From an uncultured Bacilli bacterium (GTDB lineage Bacteria > Bacillota_I > Bacilli_A > RFN20 > CAG-826), in assembly GCA_905236715.1 (NCBI GenBank), contig CAJOMQ010000008.1:1-64000 (forward strand): 64,000 bases of DNA, given 5' to 3'. Positions 1-7,960 of the stretch are shown one piece after another (position 1 is the stretch's first letter; each line of letters begins with the position of its first letter). A model generated the notes under the pieces. The model was not told the origin of the DNA. It worked only from the letters and a program-made list of their open reading frames with translations, and did no database searches. Made by a program: the position numbers and the translations under genes.

Positions 1-93
1 AAAAACTAAAAACTTATTCAATTTTTCTTCTTCCTTCTTATTAAGTTGGTAGGAAGAAAACAAACCAATCTGTTTTGTGGTAAAATAAGGCAT
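1..93 (-). CDS. partial ORF running off the left edge, unknown protein
   Basis: A minus-strand reading frame starts at an ATG at 93-91 and stays open for 31 codons to the window edge, beginning MPYFTTKQIGLFSSYQLNK and then turning Lys/Glu-rich. A GGGAG Shine-Dalgarno lies 7 bases upstream, which supports a real start. An extended -10-like TGTTACAAT lies further upstream on the same strand, between the 127-163 hairpin and the gene. I do not recognise the protein; only its N-terminus is visible. Confidence 0.5.
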   Translation of the reverse strand, partial: MPYFTTKQIGLFSSYQLNKKEEEKLNKFLVF

Positions 94-126
94 ACAATAT
101 CTCCCTAGAACAGTTGTATTGTAACA

Positions 127-163
127 AAAATAGGTGATTTCTTGCGATTTCACCTATTTTTCG
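127..163. terminator. inverted repeat, possible bidirectional terminator
   Basis: AAAATAGGTGA and TCACCTATTTTT form an 11-bp stem around 127-163 with T-rich flanks on both strands. On the minus strand it sits upstream of the partial ORF at the left edge and could end the rpsF operon or attenuate that gene. Confidence 0.5.
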
Positions 164-172
164 TAAAGTAAA

Positions 173-213
173 AGGGGCCAAGTCACCTTTTAGGTTTCTT
201 AACAGCCCCTAAA
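173..213 (-). terminator. probable terminator of the rpsF-ssb-rpsR operon
   Basis: AGGGGC/GCCCCT arms flank a loop of about 27 bases and are followed on the minus strand by TTTTA. It lies about 100 bases past the rpsR stop. Between it and rpsR, TAATTAAT/ATTAATTA (about 226-262) forms a second imperfect hairpin. The long loop makes this less certain than a classical terminator. Confidence 0.4.
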
Positions 214-312
214 TTTTAATGTTTGTAATTAATGCATGAGTGTAAGCATCTGTATTAATTATTAGGATAGAGATATTTTTCTAATTTTGAATAATAATTA
301 CAGAAGTGATTT

Positions 313-540
313 TTAGTCAGCAACATATGGGAGAAGAGCCATAAATCTCGCACGTTTGATAGCGACGGCTAATTCTCTTTGGTGTTTAGCACAAGTACCT
401 GTTGCTCTTCTGGCGGAAATCTTTCCGTTAGGAGTAATTAAGGTTTTTAAAGTTTCGATGTCTTTATAATCGATAGCTTTATTTTTGTTTTTGCAGAAAA
501 TACAAACTTTTCTGTGTGGTCTAACTTTTCTAAATGCCAT
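313..540 (-). CDS. rpsR: 30S ribosomal protein bS18
   Basis: A 75-residue basic protein with the normal length and core of bS18, an rRNA-binding protein of the small-subunit platform that pairs with bS6. Cys13, Cys16 and Cys50 are present, so this looks like the cysteine-containing (zinc-binding) form of S18. It is last in the conserved rpsF-ssb-rpsR operon, 22 bases after ssb, with an AAAGGAAA ribosome binding site. It ends in TAA, followed by hairpins that probably end transcription. Confidence 0.97.
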   Translation of the reverse strand: MAFRKVRPHRKVCIFCKNKNKAIDYKDIETLKTLITPNGKISARRATGTCAKHQRELAVAIKRARFMALLPYVAD

Positions 541-562
541 AATTTTTATTTCCTTTCTTTAA

Positions 563-994
563 TTAGAATGGAAGGTCATCATCAGGCAAGTCTAAAGAAT
601 CAAGGTTCTTACCATTTTCTTGTGGTGCTGGTGTATCATCAAATGTCACACCATCCGCCACATTCTTATCACTACTCTTAGGTTCTAAGAAAGCGACACG
701 ATCAGCTATCACTTCAATAACTGAGCCTTTGCTTCCATCAGAACGAGTGAAATTACGTTGATTCAAACTGCCTTCGACACCAACCAATGAACCTTTTCTG
801 GTGAATTTGACAACATTTTCGGCTTGCGCACCAAAAACGGAGCAATTTAAGAAGGTTGTGCCCCTGGTGCCATCAGGATTTTTCGTCCGATTATCAATGG
901 CGATGGAAAATGAAGCAACAGCCATACCAGAATTAGTTTTTCTGAGTTCAGGATCACGTGTTAAGCGACCCACCAAAACTACTTGGTTAATCAT
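563..994 (-). CDS. ssb: single-stranded DNA-binding protein
   Basis: 143 residues. An OB fold covers about residues 1-105, starting MINQVVLVGRLTRDPELR, the standard SSB opening. A short flexible linker follows and the protein ends in the acidic tip DLPDDDLPF that recruits replication and repair partners. It protects single-stranded DNA during replication and repair. The gene lies between rpsF (15 bases upstream) and rpsR, the usual place for the essential ssb in Bacillota. The GC-rich look of the opposite strand here is only an ORF shadow. Confidence 0.97.
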   Translation of the reverse strand: MINQVVLVGRLTRDPELRKTNSGMAVASFSIAIDNRTKNPDGTRGTTFLNCSVFGAQAENVVKFTRKGSLVGVEGSLNQRNFTRSDGSKGSVIEVIADRVAFLEPKSSDKNVADGVTFDDTPAPQENGKNLDSLDLPDDDLPF

Positions 995-1009
995 AAAGAT
1001 TATTCCTCC

Positions 1010-1297
1010 TTATTCGTCCACGACAACTAAATGGCGTAGCACGTTTGCATTGTGTCTGACCTTACGATTGAATTCGTTAAGAGCAGTTTGCTCGGCGGAG
1101 ACTTTTAAGACAACATAATATCCTTTTAATTCATCATTAATTGGATAAGCGAGTTCGCGTAAGCCGAAGGATTCATCAGTTTTTTCCACTTTCGCACCAT
1201 TGCTAGTGAGAAGTTGGGCTAATTTGTCCATTTCCGCTTTGCGGGCTTCTTCGTCTAAGTCGGCCTTCAAAATGTACATGATTTCGTATTTGCGCAT
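1010..1297 (-). CDS. rpsF: 30S ribosomal protein bS6
   Basis: A 95-residue protein opening MRKYEIMYILKADLDEE, the standard bS6 start, of normal length. bS6 binds 16S rRNA together with bS18. It is the first gene of the rpsF-ssb-rpsR operon and has a GGGAGG ribosome binding site. The leader from the upstream promoter contains a GCTATTA/TAATAGC hairpin; I did not see the CCG bulge of the known S6:S18 autoregulatory leader, so autoregulation is not shown here. Confidence 0.96.
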   Translation of the reverse strand: MRKYEIMYILKADLDEEARKAEMDKLAQLLTSNGAKVEKTDESFGLRELAYPINDELKGYYVVLKVSAEQTALNEFNRKVRHNANVLRHLVVVDE

Positions 1298-1370
1298 TTT
1301 TTTACCTCCCTATGGTCTTCTGGCTATTATCGCATGTAATAGCAGAGAGTACGCTATAAATAGCAAATGT

Positions 1371-1399
1371 ATTATACATATTACTATTTTTAAATACAA
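1371..1399 (-). promoter_or_regulatory. promoter of rpsF-ssb-rpsR
   Basis: On the minus strand TTGTAT (1399-1394) and TATAAT (1376-1371) are 17 bases apart, an excellent sigma-A promoter. It leaves a leader of about 70 bases before rpsF that can fold a GCTATTA/TAATAGC hairpin. Confidence 0.75.
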
Positions 1400-1473
1400 G
1401 CGCGCATGTTAAGAAATATTTGTCGTCATATTTCTCTTTAGAAAGTTAGAAGATTATAAGGCCTACTGGCCTC

Positions 1474-1552
1474 TTGCTTTGTGATATGGCTATGCTATAA
1501 TATCATTGTGTTGTGAGTGTGTCCGGCATAGCTCGGACACGACTCTTTTTTT
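1474..1552 (+). ncRNA. candidate very short RNA (promoter plus terminator hairpin)
   Basis: TTGCTT (1474-1479) and TATAAT (1496-1501) with a TGC extended -10 form a strong plus-strand promoter. Only about 10 bases after the expected start, GAGTGTGTCCG (1515-1525) pairs with CGGACACGACTC (1534-1545), followed by T7. The transcript would be about 45 nt. It would be antisense to the region just past the short hydrophobic ORF at 1559-1618. The two signals are clear in the sequence; a role as antitoxin RNA is inference. Confidence 0.5.
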
Positions 1553-1661
1553 ATTTATCTACTCTTTGAGCAGATAAATGCACAACAGTAATATTATGAT
1601 TACAATCAAGTAATCCATACACTTCACCAGCAAGAGACCAGAGGAGCAAGTGCTGAGACAT
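1551..1661 (-). CDS. candidate 36-codon ORF enclosing a hydrophobic micro-ORF
   Basis: A minus-strand ORF starts MSQHLLLWSLAGEVYG, 7 bases after an AAAGGGGG ribosome binding site, and ends in TAA at 1553-1551. In another frame inside it, an ORF at 1618-1559 encodes the 19-residue, almost wholly hydrophobic peptide MDYLIVIIILLLCIYLLKE; that frame can also start at 1666. The stop region folds into an ATTTATCT/AGATAAAT hairpin. TTGTCA and TATATG, 19 bases apart, may be the promoter near 1700-1730. The shape recalls small type I toxins such as Ibs, and the overlapping reading frames recall mok-hok. No homology can be shown here. Confidence 0.35.
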   Translation of the reverse strand: MSQHLLLWSLAGEVYGLLDCNHNITVVHLSAQRVDK

Positions 1662-1754
1662 AGCATGTCCCCCTTTGCTAGAGGATAATAAATATCCCCT
1701 CATTAAACATATAGGGGCGGAAATGCTAAATTTGACAAAAAAATTTTAAAAAAA

Positions 1755-1776
1755 TAAAAAGTGGATAAATCCACTT
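1755..1776 (-). terminator. terminator of lysS
   Basis: On the minus strand AAGTGGA-TTTA-TCCACTT is followed by TTTATTTTTTT, a classical rho-independent terminator a few bases after the lysS stop. Confidence 0.85.
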
Positions 1777-1780
1777 AGTA

Positions 1781-3277
1781 TTATTTGTCACGCATAACTG
1801 GGAAGAGAATTACTTCTCGCACTTGGGTTTGATTGGTTAACAACATCACTAAACGATCGATACCCATGCCAATGCCTCCTGTGGGAGCCATGCCATATTC
1901 TAATGCTTCAATAAAGTCATTATCCATTTCATTAGCTTCCTCATCGCCTAATTCTTTGGCTTTTAGTTGCGCGAGGAATCTTTCTTTTTGATCAATAGGA
2001 TCATTTAATTCTGAATAAGCATTCGCTAATTCTTTACCGTTAACGAATAATTCAAATCTTTCGGTATAACGTGGGTCTTTACCTTTCTTTGTTAAAGGAG
2101 AAACTTCAATTGGATAAGAATAGACAAATGTTGGTTGAATGAGGTCATCTTGACAGAATTCTTCGAAAAATTCATTCATGACATGACCAACTGTATTTTT
2201 AAATTTATCAAGGTGAAGGCCACGCGAATCCGCAAGGGCTTTGGCTTCATTAAAATCGGTGATTTTTGAGAAATCAATGCCGCATTTTTCTTTGATTAAA
2301 TCATTCATAGAAATCCATTTAAATGGGGATTTGAAATCTAAAATCTTATCTTGATAAGGAACAATCATACTGCCAGTGACATCTTTCGCCGCTTTACGGA
2401 CCATTTTTTCGGCGAGATGACGCATACCTTGTAAATCGGTATAAGCTTGATAAACTTCAATCGTCGTAAATTCAGGGTTATGAGTGGCATCCATTCCTTC
2501 ATTACGGAATAAACGACCAATTTCGTACACTCTTTCCATACCACCGACGATTAATCTTTTTAAATTTAATTCGGTGGCAATACGTAAATAAAAATCTTTG
2601 TCTAAAGCATTGTGATGAGTGATAAATGGACGAGCAGAAGCACCACCTAAAATAGGTGATAAAACAGCAGTTTCCACTTCCACAAATCCTTCATTATCAA
2701 GGTATTCTTGAATGGAGCGGACCACTTTGGGACGGGCAAAAGCAATTTTACGGGCTTCATCATTGACCATTAAATCAAGATATCTTTTACGACTTCTTTC
2801 TTCGACATCCGTTAAGCCATGATATTTTTCGGGAAGAGGATGTAAACATTTAGTTAAATGGGTATATTTCGCACAGCGAATGGTCAATTCACCAGTTTTG
2901 GTTTTCATCACACGTCCTTTAATACCGACAATGTCACCAATATCCGCTAATTTGAATAAATTGTAGGCCTTTTCACCAATCACATTGATACCGATAAAAG
3001 ATTGGATGTTACCAGTTTTATCTTGAATATTCACAAAAGAAGCTTTTCCCATACGGCGAATCGCCATAATACGACCAGCGATAGAAACTTCTAAATTCAT
3101 TCTTTCTAATGCCTTATCAGATTTCTTTTCACAAAGGGCGCGAATATCACTAACATGATGGCTGACTTTATAAGCTTGGCCAAAAGGTTCAACACCTAAT
3201 TCTTTGTATTTAGCGAGTTTTTCACGACGAAATTGTTCTTGATCTGTTAATTCTACTTGTGGTTGTTTGTTTTCCAT
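1781..3277 (-). CDS. lysS: lysyl-tRNA synthetase, class II
   Basis: 498 residues, the usual length. It charges tRNA-Lys. An N-terminal OB-fold anticodon-binding domain covers about residues 55-160; the class II catalytic core follows. Motif 2 is RNEGMDATHNPEF (258-270) and motif 3 is GMGIDRLVMLLT near residues 468-480. It closes the pth-to-lysS housekeeping cluster, with a clear terminator behind it. The 67-base gap to dusB contains TTTTGAC/GTCAAAA (3316-3337), a perfect inverted repeat with an 8-base loop, and a TATACT box; a promoter there is possible but the -35 is unclear. Confidence 0.97.
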   Translation of the reverse strand: MENKQPQVELTDQEQFRREKLAKYKELGVEPFGQAYKVSHHVSDIRALCEKKSDKALERMNLEVSIAGRIMAIRRMGKASFVNIQDKTGNIQSFIGINVIGEKAYNLFKLADIGDIVGIKGRVMKTKTGELTIRCAKYTHLTKCLHPLPEKYHGLTDVEERSRKRYLDLMVNDEARKIAFARPKVVRSIQEYLDNEGFVEVETAVLSPILGGASARPFITHHNALDKDFYLRIATELNLKRLIVGGMERVYEIGRLFRNEGMDATHNPEFTTIEVYQAYTDLQGMRHLAEKMVRKAAKDVTGSMIVPYQDKILDFKSPFKWISMNDLIKEKCGIDFSKITDFNEAKALADSRGLHLDKFKNTVGHVMNEFFEEFCQDDLIQPTFVYSYPIEVSPLTKKGKDPRYTERFELFVNGKELANAYSELNDPIDQKERFLAQLKAKELGDEEANEMDNDFIEALEYGMAPTGGIGMGIDRLVMLLTNQTQVREVILFPVMRDK

Positions 3278-3344
3278 AACATTGCCTCTCTTGCCTGTAT
3301 TAGTATACTTGAATGTTTTGACATTTAATAGTCAAAAATATCAG

Positions 3345-4328
3345 TTATATATTTTGCTCTTGTCGATAAGTATTAATTATTTGTATGAGATTGTTTTTAC
3401 TTGTCAGTTCTTGCGCTAAGCGATTCCTTAATGTTTTCGCATTGGGAAAGCCCATAAAAAATTTCGGCGCAATCGAGCGATAAACCATCATTGCTTTCCT
3501 CTCTCCTTTTTCTTTGATGAGGAAATCCGCTAATTCTAGACAATAATTAATTTGCTCATCAAATGTTGGGGAGGGAAGTATTTCTTTATTTTCATAATAT
3601 TGGTTGATTTGTTTAATAAGTATTGGATTACCCATTCCACCACGGGCCACCATCACTAAATCAGCACCCGTTATATTAATCGCATTGATAGCGTCTTCTA
3701 ATGTATAAATATTTCCGGAAATAGCTAAAGGAACAGACATTTTCTTTCGTAAATCCTTGAGTAAATCGAAATGTGGCTTTCCCATATACAATTCTTTGCG
3801 GCTTCTCGCATGAATGCCAATCATAGCCACACCCGCTTTTTCTAGTTCTTCAATCACTTCAAAATAATTTAGGTAATCATTATCCCATCCGAGGCGAATT
3901 TTTGCGGTTACTGGTTTATCAGTGACTGATTTAATCGCACGAATAATATCCCCACATAATTTCGGGTTTTGCATTAATGCGGAACCAGCGCCAGTTTTGG
4001 TGACCTTGGGAACTGGGCATCCCATATTAACATCAAGAAAAGCAATATTGGGATTGGCTTTTAAGACCATTTCTGCAGCCTTTTTCATATTTTCTGGGTC
4101 ATGACCAAATAATTGAACACCCGTTGGACAATTAGCTATAGCATCAAAGTCTATATAAGATTTGGTTTCTTCGTTACCATAAATTATGCCCATATCAGAA
4201 ACCATTTCTGTGACACATAAAGCCACACCAAAAGAAGACATAAATTCGCGATATCCAGACGAAGTAATACCCGCCATAGGGGCAAGCATCACTTTGCCAT
4301 TAATTTGTAAATTCCCAATATTCATCAT
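3345..4328 (-). CDS. dusB: tRNA-dihydrouridine synthase
   Basis: 327 residues of an FMN-dependent TIM-barrel enzyme that reduces uridine in tRNA. The N-terminal signature MLAPMAGITSSGYR (about 14-27), the catalytic cysteine Cys104 in NMGCPVPKV, and the FMN phosphate-binding GGMGNP are present. Genomic context (ftsH before, lysS after) is that of the DusB-type enzyme of Bacilli. The ATG-ATG start lies only 2 bases after the T-run of a terminator-like hairpin; no free Shine-Dalgarno is visible, because the only GGGAGG is the 5' arm of that hairpin. Confidence 0.93.
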   Translation of the reverse strand: MMNIGNLQINGKVMLAPMAGITSSGYREFMSSFGVALCVTEMVSDMGIIYGNEETKSYIDFDAIANCPTGVQLFGHDPENMKKAAEMVLKANPNIAFLDVNMGCPVPKVTKTGAGSALMQNPKLCGDIIRAIKSVTDKPVTAKIRLGWDNDYLNYFEVIEELEKAGVAMIGIHARSRKELYMGKPHFDLLKDLRKKMSVPLAISGNIYTLEDAINAINITGADLVMVARGGMGNPILIKQINQYYENKEILPSPTFDEQINYCLELADFLIKEKGERKAMMVYRSIAPKFFMGFPNAKTLRNRLAQELTSKNNLIQIINTYRQEQNI

Positions 4329-4330
4329 AG

Positions 4331-4357
4331 AAAAAAAGGGAGGTTTAAGCCTCCCGA
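4331..4357 (-). terminator. terminator between ftsH and dusB
   Basis: Minus strand GGGAGG-CTTAAA-CCTCCC followed by TTTTTTTC. It is a strong rho-independent terminator placed between two genes of one cluster, so dusB-lysS expression depends on readthrough or on another start. The GGGAGG arm is the only Shine-Dalgarno-like sequence before dusB. Confidence 0.85.
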
Positions 4358-4366
4358 TATAGTTCC

Positions 4367-6439
4367 TTATTGTGGTTTATCTTCTTGTGGAACAGATTTT
4401 TCAGAAGGTTGATCATCAACGACATCTGCTTTTTCATCACGTTTTAAATGACGATGTTCGAGTAAATAATCAATTTCTTCTGCGGTAATTTGTTCGTGTT
4501 CTAATAAAGTCTTAGCGATGAGTTCCACATCTTCTTTGTTTTCTCTAATGACACGTAAAGCTTCTTCATGTGCTTCATCGATAATTTTGCGGATTTCCGC
4601 ATCAATTTTAGAAGCGGTTTCAACGGAGAAATTCTTTTGTGAATTAGTGTAATCTCTACCTAAGAAAACACTACCGGTATCTCTTTCATATTGGATAGGT
4701 CCTAATTCAGACATACCTAATTCGCAAACCATCACACGAGCGATTTGGGTAGCCACTTCAATGTCGTTTTGCGCACCACTGGTGACATCATCAAAGAAGA
4801 CTTCTTCGCTAGAACGACCACCTAAATAGCCAACGATGCGGGCTTTTAATTCGTTCTTGGTGAGAATAAATCTATCTTCTTCCGGTGTCATACGGACATG
4901 ACCACCGGTATTTCCACGCGGAATAATAGTGATTTTTTGTACTTTATCACTGTGTGGATATTTCAAACCGATAATCGCGTGACCTGATTCATGGTAAGCC
5001 ACGACTTGTCTTTCATGTTCATTCATCGCACGAGAAGATTTGGCAGGGCCTGCCACTCTTCTATCAATAGCTTCATCAATATCATCTGTCGTCACAGTGT
5101 CGCGACCTTTACGAACTGCTAAGATAGCAGCTTCATTGACGATGTTTTCAATATCAGCGCCGGAGAAGCCAACAGTTCTCTTGGAAAGTTGAGCAAAATC
5201 AACATCAGGAGAAATATTTTTGTTTCTCGCGTGAACTTTGAAGATTGCTTCACGACCCGCTCTATCGGGTAAGGAAACAGTAATTTTTCTATCAAAACGA
5301 CCAGCTCTTAATAAGGCGGGGTCTAAAACATCATCTCTATTAGTAGCGGCGATGACAATAATACCAGAGTTGTCATTAAAGCCATCCATTTCCACTAATA
5401 ATTGGTTAAGGGTTTGTTCTCTTTCGTCGTTTCCACCACCTAAACCAGCACCTCTTTGACGACCGACAGCGTCGATTTCATCAATAAAGATTAAACACGG
5501 GGCGTTTTCTTTGGCGACTTTAAACATGTCTCTCACACGACCGGCACCAACACCGACAAACATTTCGACAAAGTCAGAACCGGAGATGGAATAGAAAGGT
5601 ACACCAGCTTCGCCAGCAACCGCTTTCGCTAATAAAGTTTTACCACATCCCGGAGGGCCTACTAAGAGGACACCTTTAGGTAATTTAGCACCAAATTTTT
5701 GGAACTTTTTGGGATCTTTGAGATAATCCACGAGTTCCTTCATTTCCACTTTTTCTTCATCAGCACCAGCAACATCATCAAATTTGACTTTTGATTTAGT
5801 CTCTCTTCTAGCGCGAGATTTGTTGAATTCAAGGGCTTTGTTATTCGCGCCATTAACGGAGCTAGAAAGACGTGAGAAGAGAATGATAAAGATTAATATG
5901 CTACCTCCGAGCATGATAATCGTTGGTCCCCATTGATCCCACCATGTGACTTCATAAGCATCTCCAGCGCCCTTATACACGAAAGCAGGCTTTTCAGAGC
6001 TAGCACAATCAGCGCTGTAATAAGTAATGTATTGGGATAAAGTTATTTCGTCATTTATACCATCGAGATCGATATCATATTCAAGGAATTTCTTTTCACC
6101 AGTTGTGTCATCATAATATGGCACAGCATCGGTATATGTATAATATGCATCATATGGAATGTCGCAGGTATATCTTCTTTGGACATTTGGCTTGTCATTT
6201 TTTTCGCGATAATAACCACTTAAAACAACAACATCGTTGCCTTTTGATGTGTCGGATAAAGTAATTAATCTTTCGTTGCCTAAGGCATTATAAAATTCAT
6301 CTGGGGATAATTTTTTTGTGGAATTACCACCAAATAATAAAACTACCACTGTGACGATAACACCTATCACAATGAGAAATGAAAAAATATAAGACCAAGG
6401 GATACGTCTACGTGGTTGTCTTTGTTCGTTGTCAGCCAT
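4367..6439 (-). CDS. ftsH: ATP-dependent zinc metalloprotease FtsH
   Basis: 690 residues. Membrane segments are at about 15-38 and 171-190, flanking an extracytoplasmic domain of about 130 residues. The AAA+ domain has Walker A GPPGCGKT (261-268) and Walker B LIFIDE (about 316-321), followed by the arginine-finger region. The M41 protease domain has the zinc site HESGH (483-487). FtsH forms hexamers that extract and degrade membrane and short-lived soluble proteins. It sits 50 bases after tilS, the classical tilS-ftsH neighbourhood, and is followed by a strong terminator. Confidence 0.98.
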   Translation of the reverse strand: MADNEQRQPRRRIPWSYIFSFLIVIGVIVTVVVLLFGGNSTKKLSPDEFYNALGNERLITLSDTSKGNDVVVLSGYYREKNDKPNVQRRYTCDIPYDAYYTYTDAVPYYDDTTGEKKFLEYDIDLDGINDEITLSQYITYYSADCASSEKPAFVYKGAGDAYEVTWWDQWGPTIIMLGGSILIFIILFSRLSSSVNGANNKALEFNKSRARRETKSKVKFDDVAGADEEKVEMKELVDYLKDPKKFQKFGAKLPKGVLLVGPPGCGKTLLAKAVAGEAGVPFYSISGSDFVEMFVGVGAGRVRDMFKVAKENAPCLIFIDEIDAVGRQRGAGLGGGNDEREQTLNQLLVEMDGFNDNSGIIVIAATNRDDVLDPALLRAGRFDRKITVSLPDRAGREAIFKVHARNKNISPDVDFAQLSKRTVGFSGADIENIVNEAAILAVRKGRDTVTTDDIDEAIDRRVAGPAKSSRAMNEHERQVVAYHESGHAIIGLKYPHSDKVQKITIIPRGNTGGHVRMTPEEDRFILTKNELKARIVGYLGGRSSEEVFFDDVTSGAQNDIEVATQIARVMVCELGMSELGPIQYERDTGSVFLGRDYTNSQKNFSVETASKIDAEIRKIIDEAHEEALRVIRENKEDVELIAKTLLEHEQITAEEIDYLLEHRHLKRDEKADVVDDQPSEKSVPQEDKPQ

Positions 6440-6489
6440 ATAACATCCTCCTAATTTTCAATTATTGATTGCTATAATTATATTGAATA

Positions 6490-7722
6490 TTAATTTTTTT
6501 TCAAAGAAAAACGCTTTTTCACATAGAAATTGCATTTATCATCAGGAACAAAATCCTTTTGATACCTTGGTATATAGATAATCCTATTATCTTTATTTAA
6601 GATAACGGGCCATCTTTTTCTTAGGCTCAAAGGCATTTTCCAATCGATAAATAAACGCCTTACTTTCACCGGATATCCACTGATGGAATAGAGGTCTTCA
6701 GGTTTCGCGTTTCGAATAATTAGGGGATAGTCCAAAAAGGAGATATTACGTTCAGAAGCGCTGGCAGTGAAATCCAGGTAGAAGTAAGGTGTATTAAGAA
6801 TACAACCTTTATCTAAAATATAAAGAAAATCACTTTCGGATTTAACAAAATCAAAAAAACATGTTTCATACTCTTTGGTAAAAACAATATCTTTAGTCAC
6901 CGGCATGACCACATTTGGCTTATCGGAAATTAAGACTTTTCTAATTTCGTTTGCTACTTTGCTAGAGACGGAAAAATCAGTTTGTAATTCTTGGGCCATT
7001 TTGTTGAGATATAAACGATAACAAAGAGAATCTAATTGAAGAACTTCTTGATTTGATAAATCTTGTAGGGATTCAATAATCTTCTGTGCGCTTTCTAATT
7101 CGGCATTCTTTTGCGCAATTTCTTTGAGGACTTTCTTTCTCTCTTCATCATTCATTTTTTCCACCACTTCATGACGAATTTTATTGCGAGCATAAATAGG
7201 TAAAAAGTTTGATGAATCCAAAGAATATGGAATATGGTTTTTATCACAAAAAGACTGCAATTCCACCTTTTTATACGATAATAATGGTCTAATCACCGTG
7301 GTGTCATATAAAGTTGTTTTTTCTAATAACCCATAATGATGAGGAAGGATATTTCTTTGTTTTTGTAAAAGATAAGTTTCAATTAAATCATCTTGGTGAT
7401 GGGCCACCAATAAAGCGGAAAATTCACCTTGATGAGAAAGACAAATATCATGGAAAAAGGTATATCTAATTTCGCGACATTTTTCTTCGACGTTTCCCTT
7501 GATTTCTTCTTTGATATCTTTGACAAATAAATCGACATTATTTTTTTGACAATAAAGACGCAATCCATTGGTCTCATCATCAGCTTCTGTCCGTAAATGG
7601 TAATTAACATGGGCAATAGAAAAAACATAACCCCCTTGTCTTAACATTTCCGTGAGGGCCATCGAATCAGGGCCAAAAGAACAGGCTAATAAATATTTTT
7701 GTTTTTTATCTAAATTAAGCAT
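6490..7722 (-). CDS. tilS: tRNA(Ile)-lysidine synthase
   Basis: 410 residues from the chosen ATG at 7722. It converts the wobble cytidine of tRNA-Ile(CAU) to lysidine. The PP-loop ATP-binding motif is SFGPDS (15-20), with Phe where SGGxDS has Gly. A C-terminal TilS domain follows. A GTG at 7767 would add 15 residues, but the ATG at 7722 gives the usual short lead to the PP-loop and an 8-base overlap (ATGCTTAA) with the end of the S4 gene, typical of translational coupling. Confidence 0.92.
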   Translation of the reverse strand: MLNLDKKQKYLLACSFGPDSMALTEMLRQGGYVFSIAHVNYHLRTEADDETNGLRLYCQKNNVDLFVKDIKEEIKGNVEEKCREIRYTFFHDICLSHQGEFSALLVAHHQDDLIETYLLQKQRNILPHHYGLLEKTTLYDTTVIRPLLSYKKVELQSFCDKNHIPYSLDSSNFLPIYARNKIRHEVVEKMNDEERKKVLKEIAQKNAELESAQKIIESLQDLSNQEVLQLDSLCYRLYLNKMAQELQTDFSVSSKVANEIRKVLISDKPNVVMPVTKDIVFTKEYETCFFDFVKSESDFLYILDKGCILNTPYFYLDFTASASERNISFLDYPLIIRNAKPEDLYSISGYPVKVRRLFIDWKMPLSLRKRWPVILNKDNRIIYIPRYQKDFVPDDKCNFYVKKRFSLKKN

Positions 7723-7960
7723 CGGCAATATTGATTTGTTCAATGGATGGGAAGATTCTCGTCCCACGTATTTCTAAATGAGCAATGCCAGAAACTGGTT
7801 TTAAGCCCACATTTAAAGTAACAACATCTCCTTCTTTGACTTCGGCGGAAGGTTTCGAAATTTTGCCATTAATAAGGACTTTACCTGCGTCACATAATTC
7901 TTTCGCGATGGTTCTTCTTTTAATCAAACGTGTTTCTTTAAGAAATAAATCTAGTCTCAT
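7715..7960 (-). CDS. rqcP: S4-domain RNA-binding protein (RqcP/YabO type)
   Basis: 81 residues consisting essentially of one S4 RNA-binding domain: MRLDLFLKETRLIKRRTIAK, then GKVLINGK, then GDVVTLNVG. In Bacilli the homologue RqcP (YabO, Hsp15-like) works on obstructed 50S subunits in ribosome quality control. The gene lies between mfd and tilS, as yabO does in Bacillus subtilis. It overlaps the mfd stop by ATGA and the tilS start by 8 bases. Symbol assigned by length and synteny. Confidence 0.88.
   Translation of the reverse strand: MRLDLFLKETRLIKRRTIAKELCDAGKVLINGKISKPSAEVKEGDVVTLNVGLKPVSGIAHLEIRGTRIFPSIEQINIADA

Noticed and set aside
801..1118. 105-codon plus-strand ORF over ssb and rpsF
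   Set aside because: Shadow of two conserved minus-strand genes.
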